Counted from the stretch's first letter, positions 22,566-34,360 are shown. The stretch: DNA of 64,000 nt from Rhizophagus clarus (GCA_015698045.1 BLAL01000022.1:124001-188000); one strand, 5' to 3'. The notes: a model not told the origin generated them from the sequence alone. Numbers and translations are program-made.

Positions 22566-23306
22566 CACAGGTCGAATGAAGTCAAATCGGTCACCAATCG
22601 GTCATGTGACTGATTGGTAACCGATTGGTTACTTATTGATGGCTGATTCTTTCAATCGGTCATCAATCAGGTATAAAATCCAAATCGGTTATCAACCGGT
22701 CATATGACTGATTGATGGCTGATTGATATACGGTTGAATTTACCAGTTATCAATAGGTCACATATCAGATTGATGACTGATTGGTTACTAATTGGCTTAT
22801 TATATATTAGCAGATTTTTAGATTTTTTCAATAATAACGTTTTATTTATAAACCATTTTAAACTCTGATAGAAAATTTTTTTTGATAGATTTCCTGAGAT
22901 TCGTATTGATAAATAGAGATTCTTTTTTTTTTTGAGATTTCTAAGAGTTCGTATAGGGTATCTAATAGAAAATTTTTTTTTATTTTCTAAGAGTTCATAT
23001 GGAAAGAGTTCGTATAGGATATCTGATAGAAAATTTTTTTTTTAAAAGATTTTTTGAGTTCAGTTCATATGTGATATCTAATAGAAAATTTTTTTTTGAG
23101 AGAGTTTGTATGGGAAGAGTTCGTATTTTCTAAGAGTTCATATGAGAAAGGTTCATATGGGATATCTTTAATAGAAAATTTTTTTTTAAGAGATTTTTTA
23201 AGAGTTCGTATTGGAAGGGTTCATATGGGATATCTGATAGAAAATTTTTTTAAGATATTTTCTAAGAGTTCATATGGAAAGGGTTCATATGGGTCTATGG
23301 GATATC

Positions 23307-26220
23307 TAGGGAATTTAATTATATTGATTATGATCGATGATTGATTAATTTGATCGATCATCGATCATATGATTTTAAATCCAATTAATTATAATCGGCT
23401 AAATGTACAATCAATCAAGCTAACCAATCATCGATTATCAAACTTAATCAATTAAAATATATAATCATTTAAATTTTATATTGGTCGATCAAATAAAAAT
23501 TAAAAATATATTTGCAATTTATGGAAATTAAGCGAATTTCTACTTTCTTTAATTGTCAACTATGTGCAAGTAATTTTATATTACAATATTATTGGTGTTA
23601 AAATTTCCTTATCCATCTTGCTTCTTTTGAAACACGCGAAAAATATCGCGAAAAATATATTATATACTTTTAAATGGCAAGTATTCCAGGTTCAAAAAAG
23701 TGTGTTAAAAGAAAAGAAATTTCACATTTATCTAAAAAACAATGCAATATTACACAAATAGAAGAACAAGAAGAACAAGAATCACAATGGACTTCTAATA
23801 CTGTAAAAACAAGTTTTGTATGGAAGTTTTTTCAGGCTAAAACAAATGGTCGTGCATATTGCAGGTATATTGATAATGACAACGGTGATGAGTGCGGATA
23901 TAGTTGTGTCTATAAAACTCAAACAAGTACTATGATATATCATATTAATAATGTTCATAAGGAATATGAAAAAAAATCTGAAGTACGTATTGATTTACAT
24001 AATTAAAACAGATCTGCAAATATATTGATTTAAATTTTATATATTACTAGCAATTAAAAGTTGATGAACAATTTAAAAAAGTTACACCGTATAAGGAACC
24101 ATTACAACAAAAATTACATAATGGAGTAGCAGATTGGATCATTACAGATGGATTACCTTTTAATACAGTGTGAGGAAAAGGTTTTAAGCGAATGATAAAT
24201 AATATAAATCCAGCATTTATTCCACCATGTTATGCGACTCTAAAACGGGATATAGGATGTGGATATAAAACAGCAGTTGAATTAATGAAGAGTTACGTTG
24301 AAGAAACTTGCATTTATGCTTCTATTACCACTGATCTTTGGACCTCAAGAGCTAAAACTGGATATATTGGTATAACGTGTCATTGGTTAACTCAGGAAAT
24401 GAAATTATGTGATATATTGGTATGCGTAGAAAAAATTTCATATCCACATACCGGAACTCATATTCGCGAAACTATTCAAGAAAAGTTAAAGGTTTTGGGA
24501 TTAGAAAAGAAGGTAAATGTAGTAGTAACAGAAAATGGGAGTAATATGGTTAAGGCAATTAACGAATGGGATGGTGTAAGTAGAGTAGCATGCTCAGCAC
24601 ATACTCTTCAGCTTTGCGTGCTTAAAGGATTAAAACAAATAAAACCATATCTTCAAAGATATGCAAAATTAAACCAGTTTTTTGAATCATCTAAGCAAAC
24701 AGAAAGGTTAGAAGATGCTCAAAGAGAAATAATTAGACAAGAAGAACGAATAGCTAATGAAACTGGATTATCACCTTCTGTGGAAAATAATGAAAATGCT
24801 GATGAAAACAATCAACATGAAAAAAACAAACCATTAAAGATTCTTAGAACAATTACAGAGGTACCAACACATTGGAGATCAAAATTAGCTTCCTGGAAAC
24901 GGTTAAAAGAATTAAAAAAACCAATAAACCGTTTATGTGTTATACTTGGCTTGGAAACAGATTATGAAGCAAGAAAAGATTATCAATGATTAACAGCATT
25001 AATGTTAAGTGATTTTGAATGGAAATTACTTGACAAGTTAATTGAAACATTAACTCCAATTGAAAGTGCTACCCAGTTTCTTGGAGGTCAAAAATATTGC
25101 ACGCTTTCTTTAATTTTTTCTTCAATCCAAATACTTAAATTTGATTATACACCAGATCCAAACATTTTGGTAAATAGTGATGGTAAACAATTATTATATT
25201 AACTTATTTTCTAATAAATATCATGTTACATTATGTTAATAATAATTACTAATTTAACCATTAATTAAAATAGAAAATAACGAAGAAAATAACGAAGAAA
25301 ATTTACATTTGGAGATTGAGGATGAATTTGCGGAATATTTACCATTATCATCTGATGATGATATTAATTCTATAATTAATTCAATCAAAAAAGGAATTTA
25401 TGATGCTCTTTTTGAATATTGGAATATTCCACCAAATTCTACTTTATTAGCCGGTTTATTAGATCCTAGATCTAAAACAATGTACGGTTGGTCTTATGAA
25501 TTACAGGAACTAGCAAAACTTTTATTGAATGCAGAATATGAAGAATATAAGGATAATGACATACCTATACAAATTTATCCATTATCTCAATCACAATCTC
25601 AATCTTTTTCAAGTAGGATATTTGGCGCTCAAATACATTTATCAACCGATAATGAATTAACTCAATATTTAGATAATTTTCGCACACTCCAAGCTTCTCC
25701 TGATACCGATATTTTCAAATGGTGGATTGATAATAGGGAAAAGTTTCCAACCTTGTTTAAAGTTGCGCGTAAATATCTGGGAATTCCGGCTACCTCTGTT
25801 CCTAGTGAACGACTTTTTAGTGATGCCGGTAACCAAATAACTTCTGAAAGGAATAGATTAAAAGCAGAAACAGTTAATGAAATACTTTTTTTAAAGAGAA
25901 ATATGGAATACATCAATCCATTTAAATAATATATACGTTTTAATAATAAAATAATTACTATTTACCGGTTAATATTAAAATTTGATTTTTGTTTTTATTA
26001 TTACATTAATATGTTAATAGGATATAAATATCATATATTTTTTTGCGAAAAAACGATTATTAAATTGATTGATCGATCAAATTAATCGAATAATATCTGA
26101 TTGTTAGTTTTAGTCGATTAATTGGTCGATGAAACGTGACCAATCAATTTTTGATCGATCAACTTCTCCTAAAATAATCAATTAATCGATTAAGAGATTT
26201 ATAAGCAATTAAATTCCCTA
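23307..26220 (+). mobile_element. hAT transposon, copy 2 (inserted in copy A)
   Basis: Same ends as copy 1 (TAGGGAATTTAATT), length 2,914 bp, flanked by the 8-bp duplication GGGATATC (23,299-23,306 and 26,221-26,228). The matching empty site is present in copy B (about 56,645), where GGGATATC occurs once. Confidence 0.95.
23674..25929 (+). pseudogene. hAT transposase (copy 2)
   Basis: Exons 23,674-23,981, 24,052-25,182 and 25,274-25,929, joined by GT..AG introns. BED-type zinc finger, RNase-H-like core and hAT dimerisation tail as in copy 1. Only a handful of residues differ from copy 1 (for example SNTV/SNTG, FGAQ/FGPQ, GIPATS/GILATS). It shares the two TGA stops (in PFNTV-stop-GKGFK and at 24,987-24,989). 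The usual second catalytic Asp, TDNG in copy 1, is Glu here (VVVTENGSNM), so this copy is expected to be inactive even apart from the stops. Confidence 0.9.
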
Positions 26221-26519
26221 GGGATATCTGATAGGAAATTTTTTTTTTGAGAGATTTCCTAAGATTCGTATAGGATGTATTTGATAAATAGATTTTTTTT
26301 TTTTAATTTCTAAGAGTTCATATGGGTATCTGATAAAAAATTTTTTTTTTGGGATTTTCTAAATTTATATGGGAAGAGTTCGTATTTTCCAAGAGTTCAT
26401 ATGGGAAGCGTTCATATAGGATATCTTTAATAGAAAATTTTTTTTAAGAGATTTTCTAAGAGTCGTATGAGAAGGATTCGTATGGGATATTTTAATAAAG
26501 ATTTTTCAAGTGTTCATAT

Positions 26520-27119
26520 TATTATCTTGGCAAATGTAAAGGACTGAAACTTTACACGATACCCAAAATAACAGGAGTTTAACTCTGGTAAGAACTTTAA
26601 CACGTGATATGATAAATTCTGAAGGCAAACGTTTATAATAAAAATAAGATAAGAATAATAAGGTTTATTAAGAAATAAAGGAATATGTTATAATTTTAGT
26701 TAATGGATTGATTCTTTTGTTGGCAAGAATAACCCAAAGAAATTATCTTTTGTTGCAGGTAAAATCTTAGTAATAACTAAAGAAATAAAATACAAAGATA
26801 AAAGTTAAATAACCAACTATTACGACTCTACTTTACCTATAACTTATTCAATCATTATATATAATAAAATAATAATAACAAAAATAAAATAAATATAATA
26901 AATAAAACATATAATATAAATATAACAAATAAAATAAATCAAATAAATATAATAAGTTATATTAATCATATTAATCAGATTGATCATATTATTATGATCA
27001 TCATGATTATTATGATTATTACAACTATCATGATCGTCCTAACTATTACAACTATTGCGATTATTATGATTATTGCGATTATTATAACTATTATGATCAA
27101 GCAATTTTTAACTTCAACA
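26520..27119. mobile_element. 600-bp insertion of unknown class in copy A
   Basis: Absent from the equivalent point of copy B (about 56,945). Flanked by ATAT on both sides (26,516-26,519; 27,120-27,123), a possible 4-bp duplication. Begins TATTATCTTGGCAAATG and ends AACTTCAACA. No coding capacity; the second half is a run of AATAAAATA and ATTATGATTATTGCG low-complexity words. No clear inverted ends. It could be a solo long terminal repeat or a short element of another type. Confidence 0.6.
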
Positions 27120-28744
27120 ATATGGTAAGGGTTCGTATGGGATATCTTTGATAGAAAATTTTTTTTGTGATTTTCTAAGAGTTCATATAGGAAGAGTTCG
27201 GAAGAGTTCAGAAAAGTTCGTATGGGATAACTGATACAAAATTTTTTTTAAATTTTTTAAGGATGGAATTCTTTAATAGAAAATTTTTTTTGAAAGATTT
27301 CTAAAAGTTCATATGGAAAAGGTTCGTATGGGATTCTTTGATAGAAAATTTTTTTTTAAGAGTTTTTCTTAGAGTTCGTGTGAAAAGAGTTCGTATGGGA
27401 TATTTTGATAAAGATTTTCCAAGTGTTCATATGGGAAAGGTTCATATGGGATATCTGATGAAAATTTTTTTTGAAATTTTCTAAGAGTTCATATGGGAAG
27501 AGTTCGTATGGGATACCTGATAGAAAATTTTTTTGAGAGATTTTCTAAGAGTTCATATGGGAAGATTTCGTATGGGTCTATGGGATATATAATAGGAAAT
27601 TTTTTTTGAGAGATTTCCTAAGATTTGTATAGGATATATTTGATAAATAAATTTTTTTTTTTGATTTCTAAGAGTTCATATAGGTATCTGATAGAAAATT
27701 TTTTTTTTAGGATTTTCTAAGTTTATATGGGAAGAATTCGTATTTTCCAAGAGTTCATATGGGAAGCGTTCGCATGGGATTATTTAATAGAAAATTTTTT
27801 TTTGAGAGATTTCTAAAAGTTCATATGGAAAAGGTTCGTATGGGATTCTTTGATAGAAAATTTTTTTTAAGAGATTTTCTAAGAGTTCGTATAGGAGTTC
27901 GTATGGGATATCTGATAGAAAATTTTTTTGTGAAATTTTTTAGGGTTCATATGGAAAGGATTCGCATGGGATTCTTTGATAGAAAATTTTTTGGGAGAGA
28001 TTTCTAAGATTCGTATAGGATATTTTTGATAAATTGATTTTTTTTTTATTTTAAGAGTTCGTATGGGATATCTGATAGAAAAATTTTTCTTAAGAGATTT
28101 TCTAAGAGTTCGTATGGAAAGGTTCGTATGTGATTCTTTGATAGAAAATTTTTTTTTAAGAGATTTTCTTAGTTCATACTATGGAAAGAGTTCGTATGGG
28201 ATATCTGATAGAAAAGTTTTTCTTAAGAGATTTTCTAAGAGTTCATATGGAAAGGGTTCGTATGGGATTCTTTGATAGAAAATTTTTTTTAAGAGATTTT
28301 CTTAGAGTTCGTGTGGGAAGAGTTCGTATGGGATATTTTAATATATAAAGATTTTCCAAGTGTGATTCATATGGTAAAGGTTCGTATGGGATATCTTTGG
28401 TAGAAAATTTTTTTGAGAATTCCTAAGAGTTCATATGGGAAGGGTTCGTATGGGATATCTGATAGGAGGGATTCTTTGATAGAAAATTTTTTTGAGAGAG
28501 ATTTCCTAAGAGTTCATATGGGATATTTTGGTAGAGATTCCTTTTTTGTGAAATTTTTTAGGATTCGTATGAATATTTTTGATAGAAAATTTTTTTTTTT
28601 GAGATATCTTTTTGAGATATCCCAAGATTTGTGTAGAAAATGATTTTTTTTTTTTGAATTTTCTAAGATTCAGAGATTTTTTTTTTTGAGGTTTTCTAAG
28701 AGTTTGTATGAGATATTTTTAATAGAGAATTTTTTTAGATTTCG

Positions 28745-29095
28745 TAACATTTTTTAAAAAAAATACACTTTTTATTAAATTATAATATTAACTTTACCTT
28801 TTTTTAATATTACTAATGTTATTCTTTTTTCTATATTTTACTAAAAACTCTTCATAATACTAACTTTTTGTATTTGTGTATTTTATTATAATTATTACTA
28901 ACTTTTTATATTTACGCTTTACTATTTATTTATTAAATATTACTAACTTTATCAGTTATATACTAACATATTATTATAATGAATGTTTTTATTTTAAATA
29001 CTTATTAATATAAATAAAGATACTATGTATTTTATTTGTAATTCTAAATATTATGTGCTATAATAAATTTTATTATTCGTTATATGATTTTACAA
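28745..29095. other. AT-rich segment of copy A
   Basis: Repeated TTACTAACTTT words (TACTAAC at least six times) in AT-rich sequence, conserved in copy B (58,840-59,160). Non-coding. Confidence 0.6.
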
Positions 29096-29097
29096 AA

Positions 29098-29445
29098 ATT
29101 GGTCTTTCGACCATCAATTGACCATAAATTGACCATAAATTGACCATAAATTGACCATAATTTGACCATAATTTGACCATAATTTGACCATAATTTGACC
29201 ATAATTTGACCATAATTTGACCATAATTCAACCATAATTCAACCATAATTCGACCATAATTCGACCATAATTCGACTATAATTTGACCATAATTTGACCA
29301 TAATTTGACCATAATTGACCATAAATTGACCATAATTCGACCATCAATTGACCATAATTTGACTATCAATTGACCATAATTCGACCATAATTCGACCATC
29401 AATTAACCATCAATCGACCATCAATCGACCATCAATCAACGATCA
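29098..29445. repeat. GACCATAATTT 12-13-bp subterminal array (expanded in copy A)
   Basis: About 26 units of GACCATAATTTG/GACCATAAATT/GACCATAATTC. The equivalent array in copy B (about 59,180-59,250) has only about six units, so the arrays changed in length after the copies parted. Confidence 0.9.
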
Positions 29446-29819
29446 TTGATCTTTCAATCGGCATGCCGATTTGGTGCCAATTTTTGACATAATTTGGCAT
29501 CAATCAGATAGTACGATTTATTGCCAATTGAATATCGATTTGTTTGACCATTCATCAATCCTGATGGCTGATTGATAGCTGATTGATAGCTGATTTGACA
29601 TCATTCGACCTAAGGTTGCTTGCCAAAACTAGTGAGTTTCGGCATGCCGAAACTGCCGAAACTGGCGAAACTAGGTTTCGGCAAGCAGCCAAAAATGCCG
29701 AAATGCTGAAACTGCCGAAACTGCCGAAATGCCGAAACAGTTTCGGCATTTTGGCATAGTTTCGGCATAATATATATTAATACTTTAATATAGTTTCGGC
29801 ATAGTTTCATTTTTCTAAT

Positions 29820-30137
29820 AATGTAATTAGTGTAACAAAATAAAATTCAGCCACCACATGACACACAACCAATCATATCTGACGGTCATTCAGGAAATGA
29901 TCTGACATCATTAATATCAAAGATAATCAGTTACTTTTCGTCCTTTAACTCCTTTAACTCCTTTTTTTATTTATCATTTTACTGTTATAATCCCCAACTG
30001 TTACGGCTATACCTTGAAATTTGAACCAAATCATATGATTATCTGTTATGGATTTTTTAAATTACTTCGTGTTTGTCTTGCATTACTTTTTTTACTTAAA
30101 CACGTACAAAATAAAAAAACTTTATACACATTTCAAT
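29820..30137. promoter_or_regulatory. Upstream region of the hAT-3 transposase
   Basis: Non-coding region between the left subterminal repeats and the transposase start. Contains CTCCTTTAACTCCTTT direct repeats near 29,945-29,965; no further motif seen. Confidence 0.35.
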
Positions 30138-32429
30138 ATGACCAGCACTTTAGACTTAGAAAAAAATAAAAATAAAGGTGGTAGGCCTCCCAGCTCTACC
30201 TGGAAGGATGCTATTAGAGGAAATCCCGTTGGTTCAGGAAAATATCATGCCACTTGTAAATATTGTAATTTTTCATGGTCACGAGGTGATATATCAAAAC
30301 TTGAAGAGCACTTTGCGAACCACTGCTCGGAAGCTCCAGGACCCATTGTTAGAAAATATTTGAATAAAATATTAGAGCGTGAAGATAAAGTTAATAAAAA
30401 AAGAAAAATTGTTGGGAGTAATCAGTTAAATATTACAGACTACCATGATTCCACAAAAATTCCTGATGGTAGAGTAACTAGGATTAATCGTGCCTTGGCT
30501 AAATTTTTCGTTGCATGTGGTATTTCATTCCGGATAGTCGAGCACCCTTTTTTTATTAACTTTGTAAAGGAGCTTAATTCTTCGTATGAGCTGCCAACCA
30601 GAGAATTTTTGTCAGATCAGTTACTTGAGCGGGAATTATCAATGGTGAACTCAACTGTCACATCCGTCATTGAAAATGGAGCTAATTTGACTTTAGGTTT
30701 TTAATACTTTTTTTATACTTTTTTAAAACAATATTCTTAATGTGTTTTTAAGTAATAATATTAATATTAATATAATTTAGCGTTCGATGGTTGGACGTCT
30801 CCCACTCATCGTTCTATATGGAATTTTGTTATTATGACTCCGTCGAGAGAAGAGTATTTGTATAAACTTCAAGATTTGTCAGAACATTCGCATACAGGTA
30901 ATTACGTAGCCGAAGTGATTGGAGAAATAATTGAAAGGATCAGCCCGAATAAAATATCGGCTATTGTGTCCGATAATGCATCAAACGTTCGGAATGCACG
31001 CAAAATTATTGAAGAGAAATACCCTAACATCGAAAACGTACGATGTATAGCACATGCGGTCAATCTTATCGCGTGTGATATACTTAAAGAAAGTTTTGGA
31101 GATCGTTTATTACGAAAAGTTAATACATTAGCTTCATTTTTTAAAAATTCCCATCAAGCTGGAGCCAAACTCACACAACTCATCAAAGAGAATAGTATTC
31201 ATGGAGGAGGCATTAAGTTATATTGTAAGACGTGATGGACAACGGCTAGCGAATCAGTAGATTCGGTAATTAGGTTGGAACCAGTACTAGAACAAATTAT
31301 TACTAATGAAAGTAATTTGTTGAACGATAAGGTCAAACGTGTTATCCAAACACGGAATTTTTTTTCTGATTTACGAATTCTTTCATTCGTTTTAAATCCA
31401 TTGAGAAAAGCCGTCTTGGCTTTAGAATCAAGATCAGCGACGCTTGGAGATTGTTTTTTAAGTTTGATAAGACTATCAGCAGTTTTGAAACAATTACCCA
31501 AATCATTTAATCAAAACTTCCGTAACCATTGTTTCAACGTGATGAACGAAAGATTCAAAGAGTTCGATGATGACAAATATATAACCTGCTTTTTCCTAGA
31601 TCCCCGATTTAGGAGTAAGCCTCTCACAGCCAAAGCTTATTCAAGGATCGTGAGGTGCGCTACTACAATTGGTAAAAGGTTAGGATTTGATCTTAAAGAA
31701 TCCAGGGCTCTATGCGAGCAAATTAAGGACTACCGTGATAATAAACCACCCTTTGATCTTGATGAATCTTGTTCTCTAGATGATCCTCTAAATTGGTGGA
31801 ATTTGATCAATACTGACCCTCGACCAAACAGCCTCCCAAGAGTCGCTCGCCATCTATTAGCGATTTGTCCAAATTCTGCAAGTTGCGAACGAGGATTCTC
31901 AACACTTGGCTGGCTATTTAATGATCGGCGTTTAAATTTGAATATAAGTCGACTAGAATCCATGGCTAAAATGATCATGCATTGGAAGTCCAATGCTAAG
32001 AAAGAGCTTGGTTTTTATGGTATAGAAAAAAATGATACTCGTATTAGCAAAACTGAAATGAATATTCGAATTGCAGAGGCTCTGGCAGAAACTAATGATG
32101 ATGATGATGAATGTGATGTTTTATCAAATGAAAGTTTACCTAATCAAATTACGGTTCCTTCAGATAATTGTGTTGTCCTAATAGAACATGTATGGATCGA
32201 TAAATTTGTTGATTTGTCACACAAATTAATAATTGAAGAAATTGGAGAGATCCTGGACGATATTTTAAATGAATCTGAAGAAAAATACGAAAAAATTAAT
32301 ACAGATGATGGCAATGATGATGAGCAAGAAAGCGAACAAAAAAGCGATGGGGGAGGAAATTTTGATTATAATCTAGAGGATTTATTGAATGAATTCATCG
32401 ATGTAGATGATGTAGATGAAGAAGAATAA
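30138..32429 (+). CDS. hAT transposase (hAT-3)
   Basis: Start at 30,138 (MTSTLDLEKNKNKGGRPPS) chosen because the BED zinc finger follows at once (CKYCNFSW, then HFANHC); a frame extension to 30,048 is hydrophobic and unlikely. One intron at 30,697-30,780 restores AFDGWTSPTH (first catalytic Asp). Then SDNASNVRNA (second Asp), CIAHAVNLI, and the C-terminal block DDPLNWWNLI ... NSASCERGFSTLGWL with the catalytic Glu. The tail is strongly acidic (VDDVDEEE). The only flaw is a TGA at 31,233-31,235, within LYCKT-stop-WTT; most hAT proteins have Arg here (CKTRW), so a CGA-to-TGA change is the likely cause. Otherwise near full length, about 730 residues, and the youngest-looking transposase here. 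Confidence 0.92.
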
Positions 32430-33107
32430 TTTTTTCTTTATTTTTAGGAAATCATTATAACAATAATTCTTTTATTAATAAAGTAAATTTGTAAATAAGT
32501 TTATAATTATATTGATTTATTTAAGAGTTTAAATTAAAAAATTTTTGTGTGACGAAATTTAAACAACACCGACGTGATGCAAACGAACTCTTTCGATCTT
32601 GTTCAATTTGTGTTCGATTTGTGTTCGATTTGTGCTGATAATTCTGGTAAAATTTCGCTCGTTTTAGCCAAATTTTGTTAAATTTGTGTTGATTCGTGTT
32701 CAATGTGTGCTCTAAAGAAAGAGAAAGAAGTTAACAATTAAATTTTATCACACAGGGATGATGATTAGTAATTTTATATCGGTATTTGTTTAACGATGCA
32801 AGATGACTTTTTTATACAAATCACATTGTATGTATTATGCACTGATTTTTTTATTTTTTTTTAAGGGATGTACAAAATATTCCGATTTTTTTTTAAAAAA
32901 AATGATTTTTTTTTAAGAACAAAGAGAATAAACAAAGATTTATTATTTTAAGGATGATATTTAAATTTAATGATGCAAACTAATAAATCAGTATTTTGAA
33001 GAAAGGGAACAAAAAGGAATTGTCCAAATTTTATTTATAAAAGGATATTTTACGATTTACTCATCTCATTCTTTTTGCGTTTTTCCTCACATCTTAATTT
33101 TGTAAAT
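32430..33107. other. Intergenic region between the two hAT-3 genes
   Basis: AT-rich. Contains a GTGTTCGATTTGTG-type direct repeat (32,605-32,705). Holds the 3' end of the transposase gene and probably the promoter of the Myb/SANT-like gene. No other gene seen. Confidence 0.4.
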
Positions 33108-33809
33108 ATGCCCAATCGTCACTCTCATCGCCAGTCCCATCGTCACTCTCATCGCCAGCCTCATCGTCACTCTCATCGCCAACCCCATCGCCAGCCTCGT
33201 CGCCACTCTCGTTCTATTCAATGGTTCGATGAATACACCGATTACTTGGTGGAAGAAAGAAGAAGAAGAAATGACGAATTTCATAACGAATACGGGAGAG
33301 ATCGATCGAGATTCTGGAGGTCAATCGCAAGAAGGTTCATATGTATAATATTTAATATGTTAAAATATGTTAAAAATAGAATTATTATCTTTAATCCAAC
33401 TAATTCGTTCGTTTGAATCAGACTAAATCGTCATTTTAGAACTTCGAGGTTCACGGCACAACGATGCCACCAAAAATGGAGGAATCTTCTCAGGGAATAC
33501 CATGTATGAAAAATATAATGGCAAAAAAAAATATTTGCTTAAAATTGAAAATATTTAACTAAATATTATTTCGTTTTTTGATATTTAGAGTTTTTGCCTT
33601 TATCGTAGCGGTGTCCCTGGAAGAAGATGGTCACGTATCGGAGCAAGATATTATCGCACATTTAGATCGAGATTTTGGGAAAGACGAGGTAATTATAAAA
33701 TTTCTATAATTAAAGTTTATTCACATCTTAAATTAACCAATTTATTTTAGATACGCGACACGATCGTAGAAGGGCAAGAAACCTACCTACGTATCGTCAC
33801 CGAAGATAA
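33108..33809 (+). CDS. Myb/SANT-like partner protein of hAT-3
   Basis: Four exons by GT..AG: 33,108-33,334, 33,422-33,503, 33,589-33,688, 33,751-33,809. The protein (about 155 residues) starts with an Arg/His/Ser repeat (NRHSHRQSHRHSHRQ..., a 12-bp DNA repeat), then a Myb/SANT-like DNA-binding domain: SIQWFDEYTDYLVEERRRR, DRSRFWRSIARRLNRHF and FTAQRCHQKWRNLLREYH, with the usual Trp spacing. The tail is Arg-rich (WERRDTRHDRRRARN), suggesting nuclear, nucleic-acid-binding function. All exon phases agree and no stop interrupts, so the gene looks intact. A second DNA-binding protein is unusual for hAT elements but known for PIF/Harbinger; by analogy it might bind the element ends or aid the transposase. 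That role is inference. Confidence 0.75.
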
Positions 33810-33837
33810 TTTATTAATTTTATTATATTATTTTATA

Positions 33838-33990
33838 GTGAGTAGCTAGGCCCAGTCCGTACCAAATATCGGCTGGAGACTCACATTTTTTTTGGGCTGT
33901 GAATTGATACTGACGTCCACGTCGTACAGCCTGGGTACTATTTTTTAAAATAGTAGCGAACAAGTATCAATATTTTTTTTTTATCAAAAT
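33838..33990. other. GC-richer foldable block in hAT-3
   Basis: About 150 bp, clearly GC-richer than its surroundings, with several inverted pairs: ATTGATACT/AGTATCAAT, GTGAGTA/GACTCAC, and a perfect ACTATTTT/AAAATAGT stem. It lies between the Myb/SANT-like gene and the right subterminal repeats. It could be a structured RNA or a binding region. Confidence 0.45.
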
Positions 33991-34360
33991 TAAATAAAAT
34001 AAAAATAAAATGGTGAACTTTTTTAACTGGGATTTTATTTCTTTAGTGATAAATTTGAATTTAATTGCTAGTTTTTATCATTGGATTACGTATAATAAAT
34101 ACAATAAATAATTTAAATTTTAAAAAATAAATTTTTATCTGTCAGATACTATTAACATGACGAAAATATGCCGAAACTCTATTAAAATATTAGTATTACT
34201 TATGCCGAAACTATGTCAAAATGCCGAAACTGCCAAAATGCCGAAATGCCGAAACAGTTTCGGCAGTTTCGGTATTTCGGCATTTCGGCACTATGTATGA
34301 GTTTCGGCGTTTCGCGTTAGGCCAGATGGGTTTCGGCAAGCAACCTTAATTCGACCTGTG

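Larger units (their letters stand above)
29611..34348 (+). mobile_element. Two-gene hAT transposon (hAT-3), inserted in copy A
   Basis: Inverted ends TAAGGTTGCTTGCC, flanked by the 8-bp duplication ATTCGACC (29,603-29,610; 34,349-34,356). Copy B shows the empty site (about 59,415-59,422). Length 4,738 bp. Both subterminal regions (29,637-29,810 and 34,155-34,340) are packed with GCCGAAACT/AGTTTCGGC words in both orientations, likely transposase-binding sites. Carries a hAT transposase and a downstream Myb/SANT-like gene on the same strand. Confidence 0.95.
22566..34360 (+). mobile_element. CACTA-like 3.5-kb non-autonomous element, copy A, with nested insertions
   Basis: Inverted ends begin CACAGGTCGAATG and are flanked by a 3-bp duplication CTA (22,563-22,565; 34,361-34,363). 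The 3-bp duplication and CAC start fit the CACTA/EnSpm superfamily. Without three insertions (23,307-26,220; 26,520-27,119; 29,611-34,348, plus their duplications) it is about 3.5 kb and matches copy B at 55,913-59,427. It has no transposase. The core is a long array of imperfect 60-70-bp units (GAGTTCATATGG, GGTTCGTATGGGATATCTGA, TAGAAAATTTTTTTT, GAGATTTTCTAA), flanked by TIR-proximal ATTGGTTACC/CCGATTGG words on the left and a GACCATAATTT array on the right. Confidence 0.92.

Noticed and set aside
23096-28643. Plus-strand frames of 65-85 codons with GYLIENFFLRDF / SYGKGSYG repeats (also 56,442-58,726)
   Set aside because: They are translations of the 60-70-bp minisatellite of copies A and B; similar frames appear in two phases and follow repeat edges rather than gene edges.
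29073-29402. 109-codon minus-strand frame made of Leu-Trp-Ser-Asn-Tyr-Gly repeats
   Set aside because: It is the GACCATAATTT array read in frame; copy B has a much shorter array, so no protein is conserved.
29100-29445. CRISPR or telomere-like array
   Set aside because: 12-13-bp units with no spacers; a subterminal repeat of a CACTA-like element.
33087-33284. Minus-strand Met/Arg/Leu frame opposite the Myb/SANT-like gene
   Set aside because: Antisense of the Arg/His repeat; no domain.
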